Origin: DALYDK01 sp031973215
GTDB taxonomy: Bacteria; Patescibacteriota; Saccharimonadia; Saccharimonadales; CAIOMD01
Length of the DNA stretch: 64,000 nt
Direction of reading: 5' to 3'
Assembly: GCA_031973215.1 (NCBI GenBank)
Contig: DALYDK010000001.1
Coordinates: 124,001-188,000, forward strand
In this document: positions 25,162 to 33,050 of the stretch, in pieces
Layout: every line of letters begins with the position of its first letter
Position numbering within the stretch: the stretch's first letter is position 1
Position numbers and translations under genes: made by a program
The notes under the pieces: generated by a model
What the model saw: the letters and a program-made list of their open reading frames with translations, nothing else
Databases searched by the model: none
What the model was told of the DNA's origin: nothing

Positions 25162-26150
25162 GATAGAACCAAATCATTTTCAGTAGACTCGAACGCTTGT
25201 TGATCATGTTCTGCCAAATGTTTGCTTATGCCCTCGGCAATGTTTTCTATTACTGGTACACACACTGAATTACCAAGTTGTCTATAGGCTGGTGTTTTAT
25301 AAGTTGGAAGAACAAAATCATCATCAAACCCCATTAGCCTCGCGCATTCCCTTGGAGTTAGCAAGCGTGGGTTGTTTTTATCTTGTGGTATAAGGTTCTC
25401 TCTACCGTCTTTACCGTACCTTGAAGTAAGAGTATTTGCTATGCCACTCAAGTCAACCAAGTTGTGCCTAAAACCGTTGCCTTTTTCTTGATTTCTTTTT
25501 GTTCTAGCCTGGTGAGAGGACCATAATTTGTCACTGATTGTATAAGGCAAAACCTCTTCTTTTTTCTGTAATATGTCACTAAGCTTATGTTTCTTTTGTT
25601 TGATATTTGGGAAACTAAACTCACTATCTAAAGTAGCTACCATATAAGTTCTCCGTCTCCTCTGAGGAACCAATAAAGAAGCATCTATAACTTCATAGTT
25701 GAACGTATATCCAAGCTTTTTAAGTTCTCTCCTCACTGTTCTTAGACTATTGCCCTTGTCATGATTAACAAAGTTGGCAACATTTTCTAAAAAGACTATT
25801 TTTGGTTTGTGAAATTTTACTATCCTAACGATCTCAAAAAAGAGGTTACCTTGGTCTGTATCTTCGAAACCATGTTTTCTTCCAAGTCCACTTCTCGCAG
25901 AAACACCCGCTAGTGAAAAGGGTTGACAAGGAAATCCAGCGCAGAGTATATCAAACGAAGGTATGCTATCAGCTGAAACGAGCCTAATATCCCTGTCATC
26001 TACTTTGTCGCTGAAATTCTTTTCGTAAGTTTCGATTGCTGATTTATTAATATCGTTTGAATACACGCACTTAAATCCAGCACGTTCAAAGCCAAGCCGT
26101 ATCCCTCCAATGCCTGCAAATAGATCTATAAAAGTATACTCATTATTCAT
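25125..26150 (-). CDS. drmMII: DNA C5-cytosine methyltransferase (DISARM DrmMII-like)
   Basis: All main motifs of the Dcm family are visible in order: FIDLFAGIGGIRLGFERAGF (I), GFPCQPFSLAG with catalytic Cys (IV), FLENVANF (VI), VPQRRRRTYMVA (VIII), NTLTSRYG plus RLLTPRECARLMGF (target region and IX), and RQLGNSVCVPVIE (X). It would mark host DNA so that the DISARM complex ignores it. It faces drmB tail to tail with a 37-bp coding overlap. A -10-like TATAAT on the reverse strand (26180-26175) gives it its own promoter, so it can be expressed before the restriction arm. The recognition site cannot be read. Confidence 0.93.
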   Translation of the reverse strand: MNNEYTFIDLFAGIGGIRLGFERAGFKCVYSNDINKSAIETYEKNFSDKVDDRDIRLVSADSIPSFDILCAGFPCQPFSLAGVSARSGLGRKHGFEDTDQGNLFFEIVRIVKFHKPKIVFLENVANFVNHDKGNSLRTVRRELKKLGYTFNYEVIDASLLVPQRRRRTYMVATLDSEFSFPNIKQKKHKLSDILQKKEEVLPYTISDKLWSSHQARTKRNQEKGNGFRHNLVDLSGIANTLTSRYGKDGRENLIPQDKNNPRLLTPRECARLMGFDDDFVLPTYKTPAYRQLGNSVCVPVIENIAEGISKHLAEHDQQAFESTENDLVLSQVLVENSPISG

Positions 26151-26174
26151 AAAACATAAACGATTACAGTTTAT

Positions 26175-26180
26175 ATTATA
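26175..26180 (-). promoter_or_regulatory. Putative -10 box of the methyltransferase gene
   Basis: The reverse strand reads GGTATAAT ending at 26175, 24 bp before the ATG. The -35 match is weak. It gives the protective methylase a promoter separate from the drm operon. Confidence 0.4.
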
Positions 26181-26248
26181 CCAATATCCTAATTATCCTG
26201 AACCCTCAAATGAACAGTTCGTATTAGAAGATACCAACTCTTGCAGAA

Positions 26249-26410
26249 TTACCAATCTCCGCTAGTTGCTTCGTTCCAGTCATCTAACCTCCTACTCCAA
26301 TAGTCACGTGATCTTTTGCTTGGTTTAGAGCGATCGAACGGATTATAGCCAAACAAATCATTTGCTTTCACGAATTTTGCTGTACCGCCCTTGTTATCGT
26401 CACGGACGAA
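26249..26410 (-). pseudogene. 3' fragment of an unknown island gene, joined to guaB1
   Basis: The frame reads EFVRDDNKGGTAKFVKANDL, then FGYNPFDRSKPSKR and DYWSRRLDDWNEATSGDW to a stop. It is polar and aromatic-rich, like the C-terminal tail of a DNA-binding or conjugation protein, but I do not recognise it. Upstream, this frame is only the +1 shadow of guaB1, so the real gene has lost its 5' part at the junction. Confidence 0.55.
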
Positions 26411-27425
26411 CTCCACCATCGGCCCAGACATATTTTCCCATCTGGCGGGCAGCCTCTGCACATTCTATTATGGCACTGAACTGAGGCCTACCGACACCAG
26501 TCATCATTCTAGTTGTACACATTGCGCCAGGTCCTATTCCAACTTTAACAATATCTGCTCCAGCATTTATAAGATCTTTTGTGGCTTCTTTTGTAGCTAC
26601 ATTACCGGCAACAATTAATGTATTAGGCAACTGTGCCCTCGCCTGCTCAATAGCTTTGAGAGATTTAGATTGATGTCCATGCGCAGTATCTATAACTAAT
26701 ATATCCACTCCGGCCTCTACTAGTGCATTAGCTTTTTCTGATACATTACCGTTAATTCCTAGCGCTGCAGCAACTTTCAATTTTCCATTTTTGTCGAGGT
26801 TTGGTTTGTATATTGTCGAGCGGATTAAGCCTTTTCGGGTCACTACCCCAACTAGCTTGTTATTATCATCTACTACCGGCGCAAGGTTAAGCCTATTTTT
26901 AGCCAAAAAATCAAAGTACTTTTTAGTGCTCAGATTATTTTTTACCGATAAAACCTCTGGGCTCATAACTCTCTCGAGTTTAGTAAACCTGTCATATCCA
27001 ACTGAGTCTTTTTCTGTGAATACTCCCACTGGAATATTTTGTTCATCTACAATAATGACACTGCCATGAGCTCTTTTATAAATTAGGTCCATTGCTCTAG
27101 CTATATTATCCTTGGGTGATAAAGATACGGGAGTTTCTAGGAAAGGGTCACATTTTTTTACATAATCTACAATTTTAATGATATTTTCTAAAGCTATATC
27201 CTGGGGTAAAACCGTAATTCCGCCTCGTCGGGCTGTGGTTTCTGCCATGCGTTTTCCGGCAACCGCGTTCATATTAGACACGACAACCGGTATTGTTAAG
27301 CCTGAGTTGTCATAGGTAGACAGATCTACCATGAATCTTGATTTAACAGTGTTTTTTAGCGGAACTAAGAAAACGTCACTGTAGGTTAATTCAAAACTAG
27401 GGGAAATATTGTTCAGAAACTTCAT
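26400..27425 (-). pseudogene. guaB1: GuaB1-type IMP dehydrogenase/GMP reductase, C-terminally truncated
   Basis: The N-terminus LTYSDVFLVPLKNTVKSRF with IPVVVSNMNAVAGKRMAET and RRGGITVLPQD is typical of the actinobacterial GuaB1 branch. Two CBS domains follow (about residues 95-210). The catalytic loop GIGPGAMCTTRMMTGVG with the active Cys is present. The protein stops after WADGGVRP (341 residues; about 480 expected), losing the phosphate-binding and flap regions. Sequence beyond that point belongs to the island. The enzyme is therefore probably inactive unless the junction is an assembly error. Confidence 0.8.
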
Positions 27426-27522
27426 ACTTATAGTCTAGCAACCTGCTGCCTCAGGCCATAATGGTAGTGATATTTTACATATTAAATTAGTTGTAATATT
27501 CACATTTAAACTGTTGATTGCT

Positions 27523-27828
27523 ATGGAAAGAGTTTTTTTAGAATATAAAGTATATATAATACTTTTTATGCTTATTGTTACTCATATAGTTGTATCGCTA
27601 CTTAGCTTTGGGCTTGCTACCAGCACATTAGTTCGTCCCAATGCCATTAAGCTAGGTATGTCATACACTTTTATTATTTTATCTATTCTCAGCGGCGCAG
27701 CTTTAGCTTTTGGTCAAGAAATAAATATTGTTCATATTTGTTCTGTAGGTATTGCATATACAGTAATTGTTACTTATATGACTGTTATGGGTGGACGAAA
27801 ACTCGCCTCTCTAGAAATAGAAGACTAA
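27523..27828 (+). CDS. Small three-helix membrane protein
   Basis: The ATG at 27523 is preferred to the TTG 9 nt upstream. The 101-residue protein has three hydrophobic helices and a short cytoplasmic tail with GGRKLASLEIED. It is not recognised. It precedes the SulP gene by 43 bp on the same strand and could be transcribed with it. Confidence 0.6.
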   Translation: MERVFLEYKVYIILFMLIVTHIVVSLLSFGLATSTLVRPNAIKLGMSYTFIILSILSGAALAFGQEINIVHICSVGIAYTVIVTYMTVMGGRKLASLEIED

Positions 27829-27871
27829 TTTTTATTATTCTTATGCTTAATTTGCTACAATATACTTAGCT

Positions 27872-29581
27872 ATGCAAGAGAAAATAAAAATAAAAATACC
27901 TCTGTTTAAAACTCTTGCCTCCTACCCAACAAAATGGTTAAGACGAGATGTTATTGCAGGTATTACGGTGGCTTCTATAGCAATACCGCAAGCAATGGCA
28001 TACGCCCAGCTTGCTGGGGTAGAAATTGCAATGGGCCTTTATGCAGCACTAATTGGTATGGTGGTTTTTGCTTTCTTTAGTGCGTCGCGCTTTGTTAATG
28101 TAGGCCCGGACGCCGCTATGGCGGCTCTTACGGGTGCAGCAATTTTGCCCTTGGCGGGTGGTGACATATACAGATCTGGAGCTCTGGTAGTTATTCTGTC
28201 AATTTTTATAGGAATTATCTGTATTGTTGGGGTGTTTGCTAGGCTTTCATTTATAGCTGAATTTATCTCAAGACCCATTCTGCTAGGATACATGTCTGGT
28301 TTAGCACTAGCTGTTATTGCTTCTCAGGCACCCAAGTTATTTGGTTTAGAAAGCCCACAACAGACGAATTTTTTTGGATCTATAAACTATATAATTAGCA
28401 ATTTTAGCAATTTTAACTGGGAAGTTGTTGCTTTTAGCGCCACTATAATGGCACTGGGTATATTATTACCAATGAGGTTTAGGCGAATGCCGGTTGCCAT
28501 AATTATACTGCTTGGGTCTACTTTAATTTCATTAAGTATTGGGTTTGCGAGCTTAGGTATACCTGTATTGGGTGCAATACCAACAGGGCTTCCCTTTCCG
28601 CATCTTCCTTTAATTAAGCCATTAGATATTCAAAATTTAGTTATTCCAGCAATGGCAATCACGGTTATTGGTTACGCTAATACAATTGCCGTTTCTAGAT
28701 CATTTGCGGCAAAAAAGAACGAAGAAGTTAATCCTAATCAAGAATTTTTTGGACTTGGAGCTGCCAATATTGCCTCAGGAGTATTCGGTGGCATGCCAGT
28801 CAACGCAAGCGCAACCAGATCTGCTGTAACTTTTGAGAGTAGGGCCAAAACCCAGGTGGCTCAAATATTTGGTGCGGCGTTTATTGCTTTTTCACTACTT
28901 TTTCTGGCTCCACTTCTTAAGTATTTGCCAGTAAGTGCTCTAGCGGTAATTATTATTCTTGCCGTAGCCAAACTGTTCGACTATAAAGAGCTTAAAACAA
29001 TATGGAAAGCTTGGCACAGCGAAGCCTTGCTGGCGATCATTACTGTATTAGGTGTGACTTTCCTAGGAATATTCCAGGGGTTGTTGCTTGCAGTTTTGCT
29101 TGCAATATTCAATTTAGTAAGAAGGACTGCCTTTCCACAAGACGCTGTTCTTGGTATGGCAAGCAATGGTTCTTTTAGAGATGCCTCTAGGCCTCCGAAA
29201 ACAAAATCTATAAAAGGAATGGTTATTTACCGTTTTGATGCGCCACTATTCTTTGGTAATGCTACTTATTTCAGGGAAAGAGTATTAAGCCTTATTGATG
29301 ATAATCCTGGAGCTGTTAAGTGGTTTTTATGGGATGCCGAGACTATAACATCTATTGATTCTACTGCTGCAAAAATGCTTGAAGGTCTAATTGCAGACCT
29401 AAAAGCTAGGAACGTAACAATGGCCGTTGCTCGAATGAAGGGTACGGTTCGAACAACAATAAGCCATACAAGTAGGTTAGCTGGATACTTATATAGATTG
29501 CCACACTTCACATCCTTAGGGGAGGCCATTGAGGCATACGAAGAGAAATACGGGCCCATAGAATTAAGGGAGCATAAGTAG
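27872..29581 (+). CDS. SulP-family anion transporter with STAS domain
   Basis: The 569-residue protein has the SulP opening SYPTKWLRRDVIAGITVASIAIPQAMAYAQLAGV, ten or more membrane helices, and GMPVNASATRSAV in the core. The cytoplasmic STAS domain (from about residue 440) includes IYRFDAPLFFGNATYFRERV and the WDAETITSIDSTAAKML switch loop. SulP members carry sulfate, bicarbonate or other anions; the substrate cannot be fixed from sequence alone. Its stop shares one base with the start of the HIT gene (TAGTG), so they are coupled. Confidence 0.92.
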   Translation: MQEKIKIKIPLFKTLASYPTKWLRRDVIAGITVASIAIPQAMAYAQLAGVEIAMGLYAALIGMVVFAFFSASRFVNVGPDAAMAALTGAAILPLAGGDIYRSGALVVILSIFIGIICIVGVFARLSFIAEFISRPILLGYMSGLALAVIASQAPKLFGLESPQQTNFFGSINYIISNFSNFNWEVVAFSATIMALGILLPMRFRRMPVAIIILLGSTLISLSIGFASLGIPVLGAIPTGLPFPHLPLIKPLDIQNLVIPAMAITVIGYANTIAVSRSFAAKKNEEVNPNQEFFGLGAANIASGVFGGMPVNASATRSAVTFESRAKTQVAQIFGAAFIAFSLLFLAPLLKYLPVSALAVIIILAVAKLFDYKELKTIWKAWHSEALLAIITVLGVTFLGIFQGLLLAVLLAIFNLVRRTAFPQDAVLGMASNGSFRDASRPPKTKSIKGMVIYRFDAPLFFGNATYFRERVLSLIDDNPGAVKWFLWDAETITSIDSTAAKMLEGLIADLKARNVTMAVARMKGTVRTTISHTSRLAGYLYRLPHFTSLGEAIEAYEEKYGPIELREHK

Positions 29582-30003
29582 TGTTTAGGACAAGAGCTGC
29601 TTTAAAAAAATATAAGAAGACATCGAAAAAAAGTAAAGGTTGTCCTTTTTGTGAACCAAACTTAGGAGATAGAATTATTTTACATAAGGGCAAACACGCC
29701 ATGGTAACAAAAAACGACTTTGGCTATTCCATATGGGAGGGCCGAAATGTACTAGAGCACTTAATGGTCGTGCCTATTAGGCATGTTGCAACAATGGATT
29801 TATTGAGCAAAGATGAAAAATCCGAAATTATTGACCTTATAGCCCAATATGAGTCCAAGGGATACGATGTATATTCAAGGGGTTCAGGAAGTGTTCAAAA
29901 AACAGTTCCCTCCCACCAGCACAGTCATCTTATTAAAACGAGCGGTCAGCCGGCTAAGTTTATTTTATTTCTTAAAAAACCTTATCAACTCATTAAGTTT
30001 TAA
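29581..30003 (+). CDS. HIT-family nucleotide hydrolase/transferase
   Basis: A GTG start overlaps the SulP stop. The protein (140 residues) has a CPFC pair (21-24) typical of many HIT proteins, the substrate segment EHLMVVPIRHV and the catalytic triad HQHSHLI (His112, 114, 116). HIT enzymes act on nucleotide phosphoramidates or dinucleoside polyphosphates in the cytoplasm. The N-terminal 20 residues are very basic. The coupling with SulP is unusual but gives no clear functional link. Confidence 0.85.
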   Translation: MFRTRAALKKYKKTSKKSKGCPFCEPNLGDRIILHKGKHAMVTKNDFGYSIWEGRNVLEHLMVVPIRHVATMDLLSKDEKSEIIDLIAQYESKGYDVYSRGSGSVQKTVPSHQHSHLIKTSGQPAKFILFLKKPYQLIKF

Positions 30004-30054
30004 AAAAGCTTATGCTATATTTATACTAAACAATTAAATAATTAGGAGAACCAA

Positions 30055-30621
30055 ATGCTTTCGAAAATTATTGATGAAGCTTCAAGTGCAGTAGTAAGTG
30101 CCATTAACGGAGTAGATGACATTCTTTCTGCCGTAACTACTACAGCTAAAAACCAAGTCATTAATGTGCTGCAGGGTACTGGCGAAGTTGGTTCAAGCGC
30201 AGTTGAGACCGTTTCATCTGTTGCGGATGGTGTAATTAAAGGCGCCGGTACAGTTGGCGGATCTTTAATAGAAACTACGTCTAACACAGTTACCGGTGTC
30301 GTAACCGGTGCGGTCGAAGTTGGCACAACCTTAACTGATTCAGTAACGGGTGGAGTAAGAGGCGTAATTAAGGGCGTGGCTGATACCGGAGGAGATGTTG
30401 GGCAGGCTGCAGTTGGCGCTGTTTCTGGTGCCATAAAAGCTGCTGGTGACCTGGGAGCAGATACAACAGAAGCAACAAAAACTGCCGTAGGTAGCGCAAT
30501 TGATGCAGCCGGTGAAGTTGGCGGCAATGCATCAGAAAAGGTTCGAGAGGCCCTGTTAAATACTGCTGCTCTCCCTAAAGATGTCGTAGAATCTGCCATT
30601 AAAGGCCACGACAATAAGTAG
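30055..30621 (+). CDS. Protein made of six 22-residue amphipathic repeats
   Basis: After a 40-residue start, residues 41-172 divide into six exact-length 22-residue units that begin GTGEVG, GAGTVG, GAVEVG, GVADTG, AAGDLG and AAGEVG. Units 1-4 then run to a V/A-x-G-V/A-I/V-K/T end. The repeat is 2 x 11, the spacing of LEA, apolipoprotein and synuclein helices that lie on membranes. No signal peptide or cysteine is present. The Shine-Dalgarno AGGAG (30042-30046) is 8 nt from the ATG. The function is unknown; lipid-surface binding or desiccation/stress protection is a guess. Confidence 0.75.
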   Translation: MLSKIIDEASSAVVSAINGVDDILSAVTTTAKNQVINVLQGTGEVGSSAVETVSSVADGVIKGAGTVGGSLIETTSNTVTGVVTGAVEVGTTLTDSVTGGVRGVIKGVADTGGDVGQAAVGAVSGAIKAAGDLGADTTEATKTAVGSAIDAAGEVGGNASEKVREALLNTAALPKDVVESAIKGHDNK

Positions 30622-30638
30622 GATAATAATTTTCAAAA

Positions 30639-31820
30639 ATGTCTTATGAACAGCTTAACATTGTAGTAAAAACTTCCGAAAAATTCAGGAAATACTACAT
30701 ATTTAAAGGCAATGAGTTAAGAGCCTCTTCGCTATATAGCCAGCTAGAAAATGGCTTAGATGTAACATATAAATCTAAAGACATTATTGGTAATGAATAT
30801 ATTAATAGTAATTTAGAATCATCTTTTGAACATTTTATAGATAAGCTAAAAAGCGAAAAATGGCTTAAGGATGACAATTTAATAGATTCAATAGGCATAA
30901 GGCTGCAAGCCCCTTCTAGCCAATTTTTAGACGATTGCTTACTTGATGAATCTAAGATTTCGGTTCTAGAAAACTTAAGGCAGTATAGCCCCACCCTACT
31001 TGATCATCAGCTTAGTACTATTCATACAATAAGACGACGGCTAAAAAATGTAAAAATTTTGGGCATAAGCGATAGTAAATATCACAAGAATAAACCACCA
31101 AAAGCTTGGAATAGTGGAATAGATTTGTATCTAGCAGACAATTTAGATATAAAAAGATTTGGATACTTGGGATTGTCGACCGAATATATTGTTCAATTAC
31201 TTAAGAACGATCTGCCAGACAGGTTAATTATTTGCTATATCGGCGAATCTGGAATTAGCTTAACGGCCGTTAAAAAAGGAATAAGCATAGAAAATTCTAT
31301 GGGCTATACACCTAATGATGGACTATTTAGTTTTGTCGGATCTGGTAAAGTTGATTATTCGGCTATTAGAAAAATGAAAGATTATATGAATTTAAGTGAC
31401 TACGATATGACACTCCATTTAAATTCTTATTCTGGCCTAAAGGGGCTCAGTCGACAATCATCTAACTTAGAAGAAGTTTATAGCTCTGCAAAAAATAATA
31501 TACCTGAATCAAAACTTGCCATAAATACTTTTGTTTATGAACTACAAAAACAAATTGGCTCAATGGTTGCTGCTTTAGGCGGAATTGATTGCCTGGTGTT
31601 TACGGGTTCAATTGGAACAGCTAGTGCTTGGCTTAGGAAAGCGGTTGTAAAAGATTTACAATGTTTCGGCTTGCTAATAGATGACGCAAAAAATGCAAAA
31701 CAATTAACTAAGAAAAAAATCATAGAGATTCACAAACGAACTCGAGTTAATGAGATTCTAGTAATTGAATCAAAAGATGAATATCTAATTGCTCAGAAAA
31801 CAAAATCGTATAGGAGCTAA
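30639..31820 (+). CDS. Acetate-kinase-like (ASKHA) protein lacking catalytic residues
   Basis: The C-terminal two-thirds align by eye with AckA: ISLTAVKKGISIENSMGYTP (compare DTSMGFTPLEG), HLNSYSGLKGLSRQSSNLEEV, AINTFVYELQKQIGSMVAALGGIDCLVFTGSIG, and a final LGIELD-like GLLIDDAKN. Key positions differ: GFHGTSH is GYLGLST (active-site His lost), GTRSGDLD is FVGSGKVD (Arg lost), GIGENS is SIGTAS (Glu lost), and the N-terminal NCGSSS strand is absent. It may be a pseudoenzyme or have new chemistry. The 17-bp spacing suggests co-transcription with the repeat protein upstream. Confidence 0.7.
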   Translation: MSYEQLNIVVKTSEKFRKYYIFKGNELRASSLYSQLENGLDVTYKSKDIIGNEYINSNLESSFEHFIDKLKSEKWLKDDNLIDSIGIRLQAPSSQFLDDCLLDESKISVLENLRQYSPTLLDHQLSTIHTIRRRLKNVKILGISDSKYHKNKPPKAWNSGIDLYLADNLDIKRFGYLGLSTEYIVQLLKNDLPDRLIICYIGESGISLTAVKKGISIENSMGYTPNDGLFSFVGSGKVDYSAIRKMKDYMNLSDYDMTLHLNSYSGLKGLSRQSSNLEEVYSSAKNNIPESKLAINTFVYELQKQIGSMVAALGGIDCLVFTGSIGTASAWLRKAVVKDLQCFGLLIDDAKNAKQLTKKKIIEIHKRTRVNEILVIESKDEYLIAQKTKSYRS

Positions 31821-31825
31821 TAGTC

Positions 31826-32476
31826 TTAGTATGACCATTCCGATTCAAATGGTTCGTTATTGTTCGATATTTTTGTAATAAAATCTCTAACTCCCTTCAT
31901 TATGTTTGGATCATTAGATGGCAATAAGATTGCTTGGCCGTTTCGACTTTCATAATTAATATTTGAATCAGCAATATTAATTTCATAAACTAGGGCATTC
32001 ATGTGACTTATGAGTGATTTATTTTTTGTAATTTTAATAATGGCACTACTTTTGAATTTAACTTCTTTCTTGTCGCCGAGTTTGTCATTGCAAACAGATT
32101 CTAGTGCTTGTTCAAGCGATTTGCCAAATGGAACTCTGTCATATAGTGGAGTTATTTTTCCTAGATATGGTTGTCGACTCCATTTGAAAAATAAAAATGA
32201 CCTTTCTTTTTTACCATATAGCATTACAACCGTTTTAATTTCATCTACTTTAGAATTAGTGGCAGTACTAATTTTTCCAACAAAATTATTTCCTTTTTCT
32301 GTAAGTTCGTAGTTTCCTCTACTTGTTTTAACGATTATGCCGGACTTAACTAACTTATTTAGGTGATACGCAAAAGCATTATCTGGCATATCTTTTGGCT
32401 TAAGCCTACTAACTTTGGCACTCGGAACTCTTATTAACTGCAGTAAAATATGTTTTTGTATCCAGTCAAATTCCAT
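31826..32476 (-). CDS. Winged-helix protein with degenerate Nudix-like domain
   Basis: Residues 1-75 form a winged helix-turn-helix (WIQKHILLQLIRVPSAKVSR, then AFAYHLNKLVKSGIIVKTSRGNYELTEKG). The rest looks like a Nudix fold: FLFFKWSRQPYLGKITPLYDRVPFGKSLEQALESVCNDKLG, where the usual REUxEExG is ESVCNDKLG, so the metal-binding Glu residues are missing. NrtR-type regulators combine these domains in the opposite order and sense nucleotides. It is probably a ligand-binding regulator. It ends 6 bp from the convergent acetate-kinase-like gene. Confidence 0.55.
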   Translation of the reverse strand: MEFDWIQKHILLQLIRVPSAKVSRLKPKDMPDNAFAYHLNKLVKSGIIVKTSRGNYELTEKGNNFVGKISTATNSKVDEIKTVVMLYGKKERSFLFFKWSRQPYLGKITPLYDRVPFGKSLEQALESVCNDKLGDKKEVKFKSSAIIKITKNKSLISHMNALVYEINIADSNINYESRNGQAILLPSNDPNIMKGVRDFITKISNNNEPFESEWSY

Positions 32477-32561
32477 TTGATGCCTAGTTTATCATTTTTT
32501 CAAAATATTTTGATATTAAAATATAGATTATTTACTTATTATTAGAACATTAAAAATAATT

Positions 32562-33050
32562 ATGAAAACACTAAATGCAAATCACCAACAATGCAAAGCA
32601 ATTAGATCGGAAGAATTCAATTTCTACGATGAACTAAAAAATACACAGTTAGGCTCTAGCACCGGTTGCACCGACGATTTCGGTGATACTCTACAGCTAT
32701 CAATTAGAAATAATCAATACAATGAGATTCACCCGGTAGCTATCAGGTACTTGGGTAACATGGCAATAGATGGTGATATAGATATATATTATCGAGACTA
32801 TAGAGTAGCAACTAAATTGATTGATAAAAATGCTACATTAGACAACGATAGGTTAAGCTCATATATTTTTAGAAACGAAATCTCTCCAGATCAATCCCCT
32901 GCATATTTAGAAAATGAATACACAGTCAATGTAGAGCAAGCAGGAGAATCTGAGCTCATTATAATCAGACAAGCAACCCTAGTTGTTTTTATGGCTGTTT
33001 TGTGGGAACTTGATAAATCAATTTACAATCGGGCTTCGACAAAAGTATAG
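32562..33050 (+). CDS. Hypothetical soluble protein
   Basis: The 162-residue acidic protein is not recognised; it shows alternating strands and helices and two Cys (residues 12 and 36). No membrane segment, except a mildly hydrophobic VVFMAVLWEL near the end. It is divergent to the wHTH regulator (86 bp between starts), which could control it. The 3' end overlaps the convergent DEAD-box gene by 28 bp. Confidence 0.55.
   Translation: MKTLNANHQQCKAIRSEEFNFYDELKNTQLGSSTGCTDDFGDTLQLSIRNNQYNEIHPVAIRYLGNMAIDGDIDIYYRDYRVATKLIDKNATLDNDRLSSYIFRNEISPDQSPAYLENEYTVNVEQAGESELIIIRQATLVVFMAVLWELDKSIYNRASTKV

Larger units (their letters stand above)
14003..26410. mobile_element. Accessory island with serine recombinase and DISARM-like defence operon
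   Basis: The 12.4-kb segment is bounded by two within-gene junctions: ferric-reductase/ftsK on the left and guaB1/unknown gene on the right. At each end a host gene keeps its 5' part and an island gene keeps only its 3' part. A large serine recombinase lies next to the left end. Codon and base use looks less AT-biased than in the flanks, judged by eye. No obvious shared core longer than about 4 bp was seen at the two ends, so a simple attL/attR insertion is not shown. Confidence 0.65.

Noticed and set aside
14003..26410. Simple attL/attR insertion by the serine recombinase
   Set aside because: The two ends break different host genes and no shared core longer than about 4 bp was seen, so a single-site integration is not supported.
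30042..30614. 190-residue reverse frame opposite the 22-residue-repeat gene
   Set aside because: Pro/Thr/Ala-rich antisense frame created by the repetitive GC-richer codons; the plus frame has a Shine-Dalgarno and clean repeats.
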